From assembly GCA_033807775.1 (NCBI GenBank), contig CM066322.1:19147001-19211000 (forward strand): a stretch of 64,000 bases of DNA, given 5' to 3'. The stretch is from Saussurea involucrata. Taxonomy: Eukaryota > Streptophyta > Magnoliopsida > Asterales > Asteraceae. The notes beneath the pieces were generated by a model. That model had not been told where the DNA came from. It saw only the letters and a list, made by a program, of their open reading frames with translations, and searched no databases. Each line of letters begins with the position of its first letter. Position 1 is the stretch's first letter. Shown in pieces: positions 1 through 11,415 of this stretch. Made by a program: the position numbers and the translations under genes.

Positions 1-428
1 TGAAATGAGTTGTTGTACGGTAAGATGGGCGAGAACAGGTTTGATTCATCTGTTGAGATTTTATTTGTTAATTTTTAATTTGATTTGAATATTCTCACTA
101 GACGAAAGCCTAATGTTTCAAGTTGAATTTTCTTACCAGGTACAAGCTCCGGGAAGTAAGCTGGGATGTGAGATGAGAAAATTTTGAAGGACTCAAACTT
201 GGAGATGACAGAGGATCTAGTTATTCTTTTGTTATTTTGGGACAGATGATTAGATAACCTAGTTAATCTGATTATGATGTAATGATTAGATTAATAGGTT
301 ATTTGAGTAGATGTCTGTGGTATATAAAAACCTTACTGTTGATCCTCTTGCTATATAAGTTTGGCGTTATTTGATCTTAACTTGTGAAATTTTAAGGTTT
401 AAATTAGCCATGTTTTTAGGTTGTTATA
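1..428 (+). repeat. 3' part of a gypsy-type LTR (family B), cut by the window edge
   Basis: The segment aligns by eye with the end of the complete solo LTR at 36851-39218. Shared pieces, in order, are the tract ttcttaccaggtac, the phrase agttaatctaatta-like near 260, the phrase gattagattaataggttattt, and the closing aggtttaaattagcc followed by ggttgttata. The TATA-end replaces the expected TACA. The start lies before the window. No primer-binding site follows, so this is probably a solo or truncated LTR. It contains a splice-acceptor-like ttcttaccag|g with AG at 138-139. Confidence 0.72.
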
Positions 429-754
429 AGTTGTTTATATAATCACTATAATATTAGAATACCGAATTATGTATTATTCAGTGTAATATTTATATGCACA
501 CTAAGATTAAATGAACCGAGATGTATCTGATCAATTTTCGTATCAAGCACGATTCTTGGTGTGGGGATGAAATTATAATTTAAAAGCGATTAAGGTTCCA
601 GATTTCTTCTTACCATCTCATTTAAACTCTTGACATCATCATTCGTTTATGTATAGTATGCGTGTATGTAATAACCGGGTCCTTTTGTGAATAAATAATA
701 GGTTTGGGGTGTAAAGTGTGAAAGAGGAAGAGTTTGGTGTTCTTTGGCAAAGGG

Positions 755-762
755 TATAAATA
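755..762 (+). promoter_or_regulatory. TATA box of solo LTR A
   Basis: TATAAATA lies about 90 bp inside the LTR. Transcription would begin near 785-795, well upstream of the possible donor at 1521. Inferred from sequence only. Confidence 0.5.
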
Positions 763-1203
763 TGAGTAATATCCCTAATAACCCTAATTTTACCAAAATC
801 AGTGTGTGCGGCTAGAAGGGGCGATTAGTGGGTGCAAGATTCATCAAAGAGTAAAAGCAATTGAGATTTTTCCAAGCTGTGTGTGGATTCATCATCACTC
901 TCAAGGTAATCTTCATCTCTTAGTAATCTAATCAAAAGTTTGGAGTGGTAGAGTTTGAAACTTTTGTTTATCTTTGGAAAGAAAAAAAATGGAGTCTGTG
1001 TGTGCTTCTTCAAATTGATATAGTGTAGAATCGGATGGAATAACTTGCTATTTTGGCTAGAAATGACATTTCCTTAATTATATTGGCTTAGCATCGGGTG
1101 TGAAATTTTATTATGAGTTAATCGTTGAGTTTTGAGTTTAAAGCGTCCGATAAGAAAAAAAACCCCAGAGTCCGGGACTCGCCACTTCCAGAATACGTGG
1201 GAA

Positions 1204-1358
1204 TCCGGAAGGGAGTCCGGACTAGTTTTCGTACCTGGATCCGGAAGGGGTCCGGAAACGTACCGGAATCCGGATGGATCCGGAAACGTTCCGGAATCCG
1301 AATGGAACCGGATGAGTACCGGAATCCAGATGTATCCGGGAGGGTGTCGGAATCCGGA
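1204..1358 (+). repeat. Array of CCGGA motifs in LTR A
   Basis: Eleven CCGGA motifs, eight of them the palindrome TCCGGA, occur within 155 bp at irregular spacing. A comparable cluster is in the gypsy LTR at 14298-14521. The array would lie in the transcribed leader between the TATA box and the possible splice donor. Confidence 0.85.
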
Positions 1359-1520
1359 AATGGAATTCGGAACCCGAGTATTTTTGGTCCGGGACTTTCA
1401 GTTGTCAACGAAATTCGGGAGTGCCGAGAGACTTATCTAGTCTTGTGTGTGTTGGGTGCAATTGTAGGTGCGGGTAGAGGATAAGCGGTTGCAAGTGAGA
1501 ATTTCTAGCGAGGACTTCAG

Positions 1521-1952
1521 GTGAGTCTTTCTAAACTGAAGCCTTATCGATGCTCGAGTTTATTACTTGTACCGATATATTGAATTGCATGATTTACGTT
1601 GTTTTAAATATGCATGATCAAAGCGTGTGAATTATTTTATGGATATGTGCGAGACATGCGAGAAATTAATATGAATATATGGGGAGTGTGTCCCATGCAG
1701 GATATATGAATTTGTTTCATATACTCACTAAGGGCGGGTGTGTGCCCTAACACGTTGTCACAGGTGTGTACGTGACTAAGTGCGAGCCGTTAATATGTGT
1801 TGTGTGCGTACTTAAACTAACAAAAGTGTAACTGTTTATAAATGCTTATAAACTCTCTTTAATTGATAATTGCGGCATAGTGTTGGTAGCGAGAGGGATC
1901 TCACTAGACCTCATGGTCTAACCCTCGTTTTTCAAAACTAAAACCTTTTCAG
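1521..1952 (+). other. Possible LTR intron (family A)
   Basis: The donor is CAG|GTGAGT with the first intron base at 1521. A CTAAC branch-site match lies at 1918-1922, and the acceptor aaccttttcag|g ends at 1952, about 31 nt downstream of the branch A. The same layout recurs in three other LTR families in this window. Splicing itself is inferred. Confidence 0.5.
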
Positions 1953-2883
1953 GTAAGCAGGTAGTCGGGAGCTCGTTTAGAGGAAATAGCAAGACGTGAG
2001 TTGGAGCTTGCGTATAGAAGGATTAGAAGATTTTCCCTTTTTATTTTGTTGTAGTTATGTTCTCAGCTGTAGTTAGGGTTTATTCCGCAAACCCGGTTTT
2101 GTAACCTTGATAGTGTTGGGCCATTTTTGGCGTTTTGAATTAAAAAAGTAGTTTTTGGCATACTTGTTTGGTGTGGGTTGTTACAGTGTATTTATATCAA
2201 ACTCATTGATAAAAAAAAGAGTGAATTTAAAAAAGTATATATAAAGTCATCATAAGTTACAATAAATTAAAGGCCAAATTGCATAAAAAAAGTGACGTAT
2301 TTTTATCTTATTCATTTTGTTATTTCAATTGTAAAATATCAAACTCTTAAGTATCTGGATTACCTAATGACTCGCAAACACAAGTTTTTGTTGATGTGGT
2401 ATTATTTATTTATTTTATAAATGCCAACTAAGAAAATAAATTCCACATTGTATTTTTACTTTTTTTATTTGTAATTTCCAGCCATTAAAAATTCATGCCA
2501 TTTTTATTTTTCTCTTTTAAAGCTGTGTTTGAAAATCACGCCATTTTTTATGTAAAATCTGTGTGTTTTCAGTTTTTAAAAAAGTCACACCCGTTTTTTT
2601 TTTGCAAAAGATGTATTTTTTAATCTATAAAACTTGTATTTTTTTTAAACGATTATAATTCTTTTTATTGTAATTCCATAATAGAATAAGACCAAAATAA
2701 TAATAACTAAACAAGACTAAAATAATAAAAACTTTGATAAGTTAATAAACAAAATATTGTCAATGTTTAAATATTTTTACAAAAATGCGATAAGACCAAT
2801 TATAAACCAAAATAGCATAACACCCTTATCAATTAAAAACCAAAATGCTCAATCAATGTTACGCCCGACTTCACCTAATCCTT

Positions 2884-3084
2884 TTAGATAACATAGTTAG
2901 TCAAGCATGCCTTTAGTTCAAAAACATACGCATATCTTACACCCAAGTAAGGCTTCATTACATTCCAAGGAACATTAGGATCATGTATGGGAAATTCATT
3001 TGACTTTGTCAGGACAACTTCATTTTCTGAATCAACTTCTTCCATGAATGCATCTCTGTCATAGCTCCTGCACGTCTCGGTCAA
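2884..3084 (-). pseudogene. MuDR-type transposase, N-terminal fragment
   Basis: The 66-residue frame contains FPIHDPNVPWNVMKPYLGVRY followed by ELKACLTNY. This is the pattern that opens the MuDR zinc/DNA-binding region of plant MULE transposases (HxPxxxWxxMKPxLGxRF...QLKxCLTNYAV). The frame stops at the point where the Cys and His ligands would follow, and no DDE core or SWIM domain is nearby. It lies inside the inverted repeats of the 2270-4870 relic, so it is probably what remains of that element's own transposase. It cannot encode an active protein. Confidence 0.7.
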
Positions 3085-3167
3085 AAAATCGTCATGTTAA
3101 TAAATCCCTTGTTGAATGACCATAATTCGATGCAACAAGAAGAATCTATTTAAGTATTGATACAGAA

Positions 3168-3200
3168 CTAGTTGGGTGCCCGCGCAATGCGGCGAGATGC
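3168..3200 (-). mobile_element. Helitron-like 3' terminus
   Basis: Read on the minus strand, the segment has a GC-rich hairpin region (CCGC, five-base loop, GCGG), about ten bases, then CTAG followed by T. That matches the Helitron 3' rule of a hairpin upstream of CTRR with insertion between A and T. The body would extend to the right across the ndhI piece. I could not locate the TC 5' end. Confidence 0.45.
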
Positions 3201-4020
3201 CAATCTAGAATAAATGTAAGCGAGAATACGAAATACAACAAATATACATATGCATTCAAAAGTATCCGCCTCAAAGTTTTAATGATCGTCGTAGCAAAAT
3301 CAAGCCATAAACAACTTCCCAATGATGAAGATTGGGATGCTAAAACTAAAAGAGCTCATTATACAAATTGAGAAATGAACCAAGGTTATAGTAACATTCA
3401 GGCAAATTTCAAGCGTCATATACTACTGATCTCGAATTTTAAGTGAAGAGAAAATAGTTAAAAATTCGCAGCTCACCTAGGAAGAAATCGTTGTCATGAC
3501 ATCAAGAGACAGAGATCGTATTTCACCTGAGAAGAAAATATTATTTGTAGCATGGTTACAACTCAAAGTGAAATACTTCTATATCATATTTCAATATTCC
3601 TACAACAATTAAATTGACATGATTGAAGGGGGTCTAACATGACAGTTGATAACCACTTCTCACGTTTCTTATCAATTAGATTTGGCACTAACCCAACCCA
3701 TACCATTAATTCTACATCAAATTAATAAACTTTCCAACAGATAGATGATCAAGCGACCAGAAATAAACCCTCCTAGTTTTGACTTCAAATCCCGTTAAAG
3801 TCTTTGCATGAATCATGTTCAAATAGATACATTCAAACCAAATAACTTAAGAGAAACCCTAAAAAGCACAAGATTAATTCTACATCAAATTAATAAACCT
3901 CCTAGTAATCTACACGGGACTTCATATATACAAAAATAAAATAAAAATTAACAATACAATCACCCCAAGAAAAGTGAATACAAATCACCCCAATAGAAGT
4001 CGTATTAATATGCTCTATTA

Positions 4021-4254
4021 TTATATTAGAAAGAAACGATTGCTTAATTACAGTATTGATTTCGGAATATGTATATTTTGTGGTAATTGCGTTGAGTATT
4101 GTCCAACAAATTGTTTATCAAGGACCGAAGAATATGAACTTTCTACGTATGATCGTTACGAATTAAATTATAATCAAATTGCTTTGGGTCGGTTACCAAT
4201 GTCAGTAACTGACGATTACACAATTCGAACAATTTTAAATTTGCCTGAAATATA
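4021..4254 (+). pseudogene. ndhI: Nuclear copy of part of plastid ndhI (NUPT)
   Basis: The frame reads IRKKRLLNYSIDFGICIFCG followed by NCVEYCPTNC, then ELNYNQIALGRLPMS and TIRTILNLPE. This is the C-terminal part of plastid NADH-plastoquinone oxidoreductase subunit I, with one complete 4Fe-4S cluster motif (CxxCxxCxxxCP: C-I-F-C-G-N-C-V-E-Y-C-P). The N-terminal half and the first cluster motif are absent. Three apparent replacements (Met to Arg after CLS, His to Tyr after YDR, Ile to Thr after MSV) suggest the copy is no longer under selection. Both sides run straight into AT-rich nuclear repeat sequence with no other plastid gene. The open frame extends beyond the plastid match to 3974-4300 by chance. 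Confidence 0.9.
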
Positions 4255-5113
4255 CCTTGATGTCTCTGGAACTATACTGTTAATCAAGAAGCAAGTTTAA
4301 TCAAGAAACACCAAAAATCATAAAACCCTACAAATCTCAATAAAATTTACAAAATAACCCTAGAAATCAAGAAAAACCAGAAATCATACACACCCTAAAT
4401 AATAGAACCCTAGAAATCGCAAAAATAGATAAGACTAACCTTGTACTCATCTGCAATTCGAAGTGCGACGGGAACGACCTCACGATGACAGTCTCACGAC
4501 GAGAACAACCTCACTACAGCGAGAACGGAACAGCCTCTGTCGACGACAGGAACAATCCCTGTCGACGATGGAATATGGTTTAGGTCGTCGATTGGACGAG
4601 AAAGGGAATAGGTGGACGATCGATTTGAACTTTGGAGTTTGGACGAGAAAGGCGACGTTTAATTTGGGGGTGAGGGAAAGTTTTTACAAATAAATTGACT
4701 AGTTTCCATATCTTTAATTCCATGTCATTTTTTTATTTGCATGTCATTATCAGATAAATACATTACGTAATTCAGGTACTTAAAAGTTTGATATTTTATA
4801 ATTAAGGTACCAAAATGAAGGTTTTTAAAGTATGTTCCAAAATTAAAATATGATGAAAATACGTTATCTCTTAACACAATTTCGCCTAAGTTAAAGAATC
4901 GTACAGAAATAAATCGTAAATACACAAGCCATAATTATACTGAATGGGATAAAACCCTACAAGACAATCATTATTGTTATCATTTATAACTTAATCATTT
5001 CATCCTTTTCAAAAAAAAAACTTAATCATTTAATACTGTATGACATAATTAATGAGTTCCTGGCGCGTAAAACTTATTACATATATCATGTTTGACGGTT
5101 ATATATAATATAT

Positions 5114-5360
5114 AGAGTAAATTACATATTTGGTCTATGTGTTATAGTGGTTTTAACACTCTGAGTCTCGACAATGAAATAATTATGAATTTCATCCTCG
5201 TTGTTTTAACTTTGTATCCTATTGAGTCCCTAAAACTAAATCCGTCCAAATTCTGTCCGTTAAGGCGATCATGTGCAAGGCACATAATGGGTAATTTGGT
5301 CATTTTAAGTTTTTCTACCTTGACCAACAAACCACAAGGACCAAACATGTAATTTACTCT
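5114..5360. mobile_element. Short TIR element (MITE), about 247 bp
   Basis: It starts agagtaaattacat-like and ends with the inverted match atgtaatttactct. The TIRs are about 22 bp with one or two mismatches. The interior has the phrases ttggtc and aatccgtc seen in plant MULE-type MITEs. No clean target duplication is visible in the AT-rich flanks. A related terminus occurs at 44103. Confidence 0.65.
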
Positions 5361-6140
5361 AAATAATAAAAGCAACATTGACCAAAAGTCTCTGCAACAA
5401 TGACCAAGTCTTCATCGACGGCGACGGCGTACCCTCCGCCTCCCCTTCTGTCGTTCATCTTCATCGATGGTTCCTCCAACGGGTTCCTCCATCGTCCCCT
5501 ACTCCTAAGTCTCTGCAACCAGATCAGATCCAGACGGTTTCCTCCATCGTCCCCCACTCCCAATCGTCCGCTAGCGTTTGATTGGCTGCCATGGCGGTCA
5601 TCTCTCTATCTCTGCTCCGTCAAATTTCTCCGATGGACTACCGGTCCATCTTCTCCGGTCGACGAAGATAAACACCCTGGTTTGCCACATCATTTTTTTG
5701 ATTGTCTTCTGGGTTTATGGAAAACCCTTCAAATCGATCAAACACCACAAAGAATTTCAGAGGAAATCGAGTTTTGAAATCGAAGAAGGAGAGGAAATCG
5801 AACGTTTGTTAAACCCACAAGATTTCAGAGGAAATTGCAGAACATTGTTAAACCCACAAGATTCCCATTGAATCAATTTCTACCTAAGTATAGCATCCGA
5901 AGTCCTCTTAACTCACTTAAAAATTTAGGGATTTCACCACTAAACAAATTCCCTTCGAGATTCAAAACCCTAAGATTACTGATTTGTTTGATTTCACTTG
6001 GAAACAAACCAATTAACGAAACTACCCATCATGAAAACAAGAACATAAACTCGTTCCACGTGTTTCGCTTGAACTAGATAGATTATTAGTAGATTGAACA
6101 TAAACTCGTTCCACCAATTAACGAAACTACCCATCTAGTT
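5361..6140. other. Unassigned GC-richer stretch with short open frames
   Basis: Positions 5400-5660 are GC-rich and Ser/Pro-rich in all three plus frames, and overlapping open frames cover 5378-5871. None shows a recognisable domain. The composition resembles a captured 5' UTR or first exon rather than a complete gene. The phrase aaacccacaagatt is repeated near 5812 and 5850. I assign no function. Confidence 0.3.
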
Positions 6141-6144
6141 CATC

Positions 6145-7557
6145 CTTATGGTTAAATTGCTTGAAAATGTAACTTACTTTAATATGATTCCTATTCTGAG
6201 TAACGTAGTTTTCAAACCTTTATTTTGGTACCTCAAAAGTGATATCTCAAACATTTAAGTGCCCCTTTATTTAAATTGAGGGGCATTTTCGTCTTTTAAT
6301 CATTTCTTTAATTTTTTAAAAAAAATAGTATATCAAACTTCTATTGGATAATTGCTCAAAGGCCGGCCACACAGACGGCGGACAATAAGCCGGACATCGC
6401 CACCATGTTCAACTGTCCTGGGTTTTGAAGGGCGACCAACAGATGATGGATATCGCCATCGTGTTCAACAATTATGTGTTTTGAGGGGCGACCGACAGAT
6501 GGCGGACATCGTCAACGATATTTTTTAATCCCTTTTCAACTATCCATCTAATCATCACACGATTATAATAAATCAGTGGAGCCCTATAATCGATTAATAT
6601 GATATTTTATTGCTTAAATACATATTACCTTCTTCTGCAATTACACTTGTTTTATAGATCTAGGGTTCAAAGACAAATAGTTTATCAATGGCAGTTGATT
6701 TTTTGGTTTTATTTGTTCAAGATAGTCTCACGATGAACTAGATAGATTATTAGTAGATTGAATTCCAAAGTGTATTGTTGTTTGTAATAGCCGGAAAGGA
6801 TGTCATTGTCGACGCCGGCGAGGAAAAGGTTAATGAGGGATTTTAATGGGTTGCAGCAGGACCCTCCGGTGCTTTGGAATGCCGTCATATTTGGGTAAGT
6901 GTGAATTGATGATTCTGGAAATGCAAAGTGAATAATAGGTGGAAACGACGTCACCGCCGGTGGCTTTTGTGAGAAAACAAGAGTTAAAAAGAATTATGGT
7001 TTGATGTTTTTTATAAAACATGATTTGATGCTTCTTGTATCAATGCTTAGGCCATCCGTAACCCATGCGGTATCAGCGGGAAGAGATGGAATGCGGGATC
7101 CCCACCCCGTTTCATCCCGAAGCATTTAAAAAAAAATGTTTGGTCCAATAAGAAGTCAACACGTGGATTAGATAAATGAAATAAGAATTAAAATAAATGA
7201 GGTGGCAAAAAGGTTTGAGGGAATGGGGTACGGGTGTTTAGGGATCGTGTGAGGGATGAAAGAAAAGCTGATGTGGCGCTGATGTGGAGTGGAATATTTG
7301 AAAGATTCCCTCCATGGGGTACTGATGGCCTTAGAGGAATTCTACAATAGAAGTTTAATATATTATTTTGTTAAAATAATAATTAAAGGACAAAAATGTC
7401 CCTCGATTTTAATAAAGGGGTACCTAAATGTTTGAGGTATCACGTCAAATATATCAAAATGAAGGTTTTGAAACTACGTTACCTAAAATAGAAATCATAC
7501 CAAAGTAGGTTACTTTTTCATGCAATTTGCCCTTACTGTAATGACTTCAGCCTATTC
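6145..7557. mobile_element. Non-autonomous MULE-like element with long TIRs
   Basis: The left arm at about 6150-6300 (aaattgcttgaaaatgtaac, ctcaaacatttaagt, ggggcattttcg) recurs inverted at about 7385-7555 (gacaaaaatgtccc, aaatgtttgaggta, catgcaatttgcc). The interior has no recognisable coding sequence, contains the repeated phrase cagatggcggacat near 6371 and 6492, and is interrupted by the MITE at 7050. The termini resemble those of the 2270-4870 relic. Ends are approximate and no TSD is clear. Confidence 0.55.
7050..7330. mobile_element. Tourist-like (PIF/Harbinger) MITE, 281 bp
   Basis: It begins ggccatccgtaaccc and ends with the inverted match gggtactgatggcc. It is flanked by the 3-bp target duplication TTA at 7047-7049 and 7331-7333, the Harbinger signature. 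The termini match those of the larger derivative at 31388-32165. Confidence 0.88.
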
Positions 7558-7668
7558 GTGGTCGTTCGATTGGTAAACGTAAACTGATCACCTGGAAACT
7601 CACGGTTACCAAAAAAAAAATTAAAATCTAACGTCAATTATACTAATTACTTTTTAGATATTAACACA

Positions 7669-9073
7669 TTGTTTGGTAAAAATAAGTTAGCGTATTTTTT
7701 AAGTACATGTATAGATGGACATAAGCTAGCTTATTGATAAGATACTTAGATTAATTTATGAGAAGCTTTTTGTAATTTTTTTCAATCATACTCTCATTAA
7801 TATTAATTGTTATATATTACTATTAATTATAAAAAATATTGATGACTAAAATAATTATTACTAATATTAATTGAAAATTAATAATTAAATTTAAATTATA
7901 ATTTATACGATGTTAATTTTTAACTATTTAAATTTATTGTTAATCTTATTAATTATTTTTAAATTATTATTTTGTTAATATTAGTCATTATAAATTAGCT
8001 GGTTATAAATTACAATTATTTTTAATTATTATTTAGTTATTTATTTTTATTTTTATTATATGTAATGGTTATTTAAAATAATAAGTTAATATGGATTATT
8101 CTAAAATTTGATTTAACAAATTCAAATTTTTAGCATGTATATAAGAGCATCCACAACAATGAAATTTCATTCCAATTGCAAATGGGTCACATCAACGCCA
8201 CATCAGCTTTGCAATTATCTTAAAATTATACCTCACAACAATGAAAGTTCATCCACTTTCTAAAGTGACACATCATTAGAAAAGACTATATTTTAATCAA
8301 ATAACAACAAAACTACAATTAAATATTTTTTACTATAATTTAATATGAAATATTTTATTAATTAAATAACAATAATAAAATAAAATTAATTAATTAAATA
8401 AAATATTTAATTTATAAAACATTAAATTAAAATATAAAGTAAAAATATTACATTAATTGTCATTTTCTTTTTCTCTAAATTAATATTTATGCCTTTCAAA
8501 AAAATTAATATTTTTATTAACAAATAAAATTATTCATACATTTTTTCATAAACATTCTCTACAAAACATCACAAAACATGATTTGACATAAATCAATTTC
8601 TAATTTAGAAATTATTCCCTACAATTTCTTATACTATTTATTGTCATATCTGCAAAAAGTACTGATTTGATATTTGCAAATTACCAAAACCAATTTCTAA
8701 TTTAGCAATCATACTCACAAGTCACAACCACTACAATTTCTAACTTTTGCAATCCAAATAATATCCTAAAGAAATCCTTGTTATGGATGCTCTAATAATA
8801 AATTTTAAATTCTTTCAATTAATATTATATTATTTAAAGTTTTTATACTATCATGTTTGTATTAATTAACATATTATATTACTGTAAATTTGTTTTACTC
8901 ATATTATGAAATACTGTAATTAATTATTATTTTTTCAATATATAATTTTTTATCATTTTACATGTTTATCAGTTAATTTTTGTCTAATTTATTCATCAAT
9001 TACCAACTAACTTATCAACCATAAGCTAAATTATCAGCAATCAACTAGTTTATCAGCTAGTTTGCCAAACATA
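7669..9073. mobile_element. AT-rich TIR element of unknown superfamily
   Basis: The terminus tgtttggtaaa at 7670 and its inverse tttgccaaaca at 9061 bound a very AT-rich stretch without open frames. The subterminal phrases ataagctagctta and agctagtttgcc are also inverted relative to each other. A Tourist-like MITE sits inside at 8145. Superfamily and TSD are unresolved. Confidence 0.45.
8145..8792. mobile_element. Tourist-like MITE, 648 bp, AT-rich
   Basis: The TIRs are gagcatccacaacaatgaaa and the inverse of ttgttatggatgctc. The 3-bp duplication TAA lies at 8142-8144 and 8793-8795. The interior is AT-rich and non-coding. Confidence 0.8.
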
Positions 9074-9749
9074 ACCTATAGTTGAAATTTAGAATTGAAA
9101 AACATGACTTGTGAATTTAATTTAGCATCATTTTAATTTTGAGCTAACATTAATTATAACAATATACGTTTATAAGACGTCTAAAATGTTTAAGTGTTTT
9201 TAATAGACTATTTATACAAATTAATTAAGCTTATAGACCAATTTTTTTATATATAAAAGTGTTACAATAGGTTTACATAACGTTTTTGATTGTTTTACCA
9301 TTTTTTTTTGCATATAAATTAAAATGTCGTATTAGGTATTTTAAATAAAACTATTTGAAAAAATGCCATACAAACACAAGTGTTGTATATATATTATAAC
9401 AAGATAATTTATAACACTTATCTAAATTGGTCTACAAAATAGTTAATACGAGACATTATAAAATCGTAAAACCTTGTTAAAACGTTTAAACACGTTTTGT
9501 AAACTTAGGTCCTATAAAAGTAAGTTTAAATTTTTTGAATGTCCAATAAATTCAATTCTATTGTAATCTAAAACTAGATCATACGGTCTAAAGTGTGTGT
9601 GTCTTTATAATTGCTCGAACCATTAAGACAACGAACAATAAACGGATTTATCAACAAATAAACATTACCACGAAAATTATATCGTTGAAACGCATTGGTT
9701 TCTTTAATTAACTATTCACGGTGTCTTTCCTTATTAGAAAAATAAGTAG
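9074..9749. other. AT-rich stretch, nothing recognised
   Basis: No open frame, terminus or repeat partner is visible. The sequence is low-complexity AT-rich nuclear DNA. Confidence 0.5.
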
Positions 9750-9752
9750 TAA

Positions 9753-10283
9753 GAGCATCTTTAACAATTTTGGTATTTTGATTTTTTTGAAGATTTAGGA
9801 AAATTTGCTCGAATATCTATGTTAAATTCTCTTATAAAATAAATAGAAATATGAGAGATAATCAAGGTTTTAAATGATGTGAGACGTGGCGTGGCGGCAA
9901 GACCAAGTCTCAAGCCTTAGGAGTCCCGACGAAGCCATGATGTTTTCAAGACGTGACTTATGACGTCAAATTTTTAATTCAAATATAATATTATGTTTTG
10001 TAGTGTTACTCAATGAGTCAATAGTAATAAGCAAGTTAAATTATGTTATATATTAAAAAAAACTTGCAAATAAGACATTAAAAACGTAAATAAAAATCAA
10101 ATATCACATTACAAAAACTATGCATTAGGTCATGGCGTGCCACATGCTTAACGTGGCGTAAGACACAAGCCTTGGTGCCATGGTGGTTGTGCCGACGAGT
10201 TTTTTTTAGAACATTGGAGATAATGGAGAAATCTTTAACTTTGAAATAAGAGAGAAAATATAGCATACATGTTAAATATGCTT
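9753..10283. mobile_element. Tourist-like MITE interrupted by a hAT MITE
   Basis: The left end gagcatctttaaca and the inverse of tgttaaatatgctt form degenerate TIRs, with TAA at 9750-9752 and 10284-10286. A hAT MITE (9863-10216) lies inside, so the Tourist element is the older of the two. Confidence 0.6.
9863..10216 (+). mobile_element. hAT-type MITE, copy 1 (354 bp)
   Basis: It runs from caaggttttaaa to ttagaacattg, imperfect 12-bp TIRs. It is flanked by a perfect 8-bp duplication gagataat at 9855-9862 and 10217-10224. Internal landmarks are acgtggcgtggcgg, ctcaatgagtcaatagtaat and gccttggtgccatgg. It has two further full copies here, at 11445 and 45225. Confidence 0.92.
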
Positions 10284-10293
10284 TAAGACTTAA

Positions 10294-10785
10294 GAGCATC
10301 TACAACAACTATCTATATTTTTTAACCACAAAGGTTGTGACATACTGGTTAAGCCTCCGGGGGATGTGGTGGAATATCCCATCTGCTCAGGGTTCTAATC
10401 CAGGCGTACACAACAATTGTGGCCACTGAGGTTTAATCAAGGCTGATGTCTTACAGTCATAATTTGCCAAAATAGCCTAGGACAACCTTCCAAAAAAAAC
10501 TATCTATATTTTTTTAAAATAAAGTATCAAAAAACAAAATCTCTAAATAAATATTTAACTTCAACAACTATTCTATTTTAGAGATTGTAACGTTAATAAT
10601 ATTATTAAATATTATTTCTCTCTTTTAAACATTTTATATCAGTTCATCTTGTTGGTAGAAAAATTAAAATATTACATTTTTTCTTTATTAAATAGTGGGG
10701 TTTAAAGATTTTCTAAATCTGGAGATTTTTATTTTATCTCTTCTTTATTTTAGCTTATATACAAAATTGTAAAGTTGTTGAAATA
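10294..10785. mobile_element. Probable Tourist-like MITE hosting a SINE
   Basis: A TAA followed by gagcatctacaacaac at 10291 looks like another Tourist terminus. The phrase gttgttgaaataaa near 10773 may be the decayed partner. The right end is uncertain. The SINE at 10324 has inserted near the left end. Confidence 0.35.
10324..10497 (+). mobile_element. tRNA-derived SINE
   Basis: A pol III A-box-like tggttaagc and, about 50 bases on, a B-box-like ggttctaatcc (consensus GGTTCGANTCC) are followed by a body ending in a short A run. The whole is flanked by a perfect 17-bp duplication aactatctatatttttt at 10307-10323 and 10498-10514. Long duplications of A/T-rich target plus a 3' A tail indicate LINE-machinery retroposition. 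Confidence 0.85.
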
Positions 10786-11415
10786 AATTGTTATTAAAAT
10801 TTTAGTTTTCTTTATCATATATGTTTATCGATGCATATTACTTAAAATTCAAGATTACAATGAAATGGTGTATAAGTACAACTTTTTAAAGCTACATATT
10901 TTAATTGTAACTAACTAACTAACTAACTAACGGATAAACATAATCAAATATAGGATAAACATCTTATTTTAAATATAAATAATCTAAAATATAATTAACA
11001 TAATTATAAAATTCTAACAAAATACCTAATTATCTTTTTCTTAAAAAGCATTATATTATTAAAACTAAAATCAATTACATCAATTAAATCTAAAATAAAT
11101 AAATAATAAATAATAAAAACTAATAATAAAAATTAAAGAAATTTATAAGACAAACAATAAAACGACATAAAATTGTATAATAAAATTGACAAAGATAAAA
11201 TATAAAACGAAACAATAACATCGAGATATTTCTAGTTTTAATGTAACTATCGGATATACTCTAAATTTTTAACTTTGAAAAAAAAAGTGGTGAAAATAGA
11301 TACAGAAGTTAAGTTCTTGTACTATTGGCCATGGCCTGAGCATTAAGTTTACTTCAGAAAGCAGTTGACATTTAATTACTGAGGGTTTTACTAACAATAA
11401 ATATTGTTACCTTTA
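10786..11415. other. AT-rich stretch, nothing recognised
   Basis: Only a short (aact)n run near 10911-10929 and low-complexity AT sequence are seen. No coding potential. Confidence 0.5.

Larger units (their letters stand above)
667..2185 (+). mobile_element. Solo LTR of a Ty3/gypsy-type element (family A)
   Basis: The segment begins tgtaataaccgg and ends gggttgttaca, the usual TG...CA termini of this LTR class. It is flanked by a perfect 5-bp target duplication gtgta at 662-666 and 2186-2190, so it is one LTR left by recombination between two. It has a TATA box at 755-762, a CCGGA-rich array at 1204-1358 and a possible intron at 1521-1952. The block near 1895-1960 (tcactagacctcatggtctaaccctcg, in part) is nearly the same as in the LTRs at 13538, 24406, 50573 and 56354, although the rest has diverged. 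The short open frames around 1118-1484 come from the array and are not genes. Confidence 0.9.
2270..4870. mobile_element. Relic of a Mutator-like element (MULE) with long TIRs
   Basis: The left flank at about 2275-2415 (ccaaattgcataaaaaaagtg, aaaatatcaaactcttaagta) recurs inverted at about 4700-4860 (tacttaaaagtttgatatttt, tttgcatgtc). This gives degenerate terminal inverted repeats of roughly 130-180 bp. A minus-strand MuDR transposase fragment lies inside at 2884. A Helitron-like end and a plastid fragment also lie inside and look like later arrivals. I cannot fix the exact ends or a 9-bp TSD. An open frame at 4463-4693 (76 aa, Arg-rich) has no recognisable similarity and is probably not a gene. 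Confidence 0.5.

Noticed and set aside
1118..1484. Overlapping 96-119-aa frames on both strands
   Set aside because: They are produced by the CCGGA array in solo LTR A, with no domain and equal openness on both strands.
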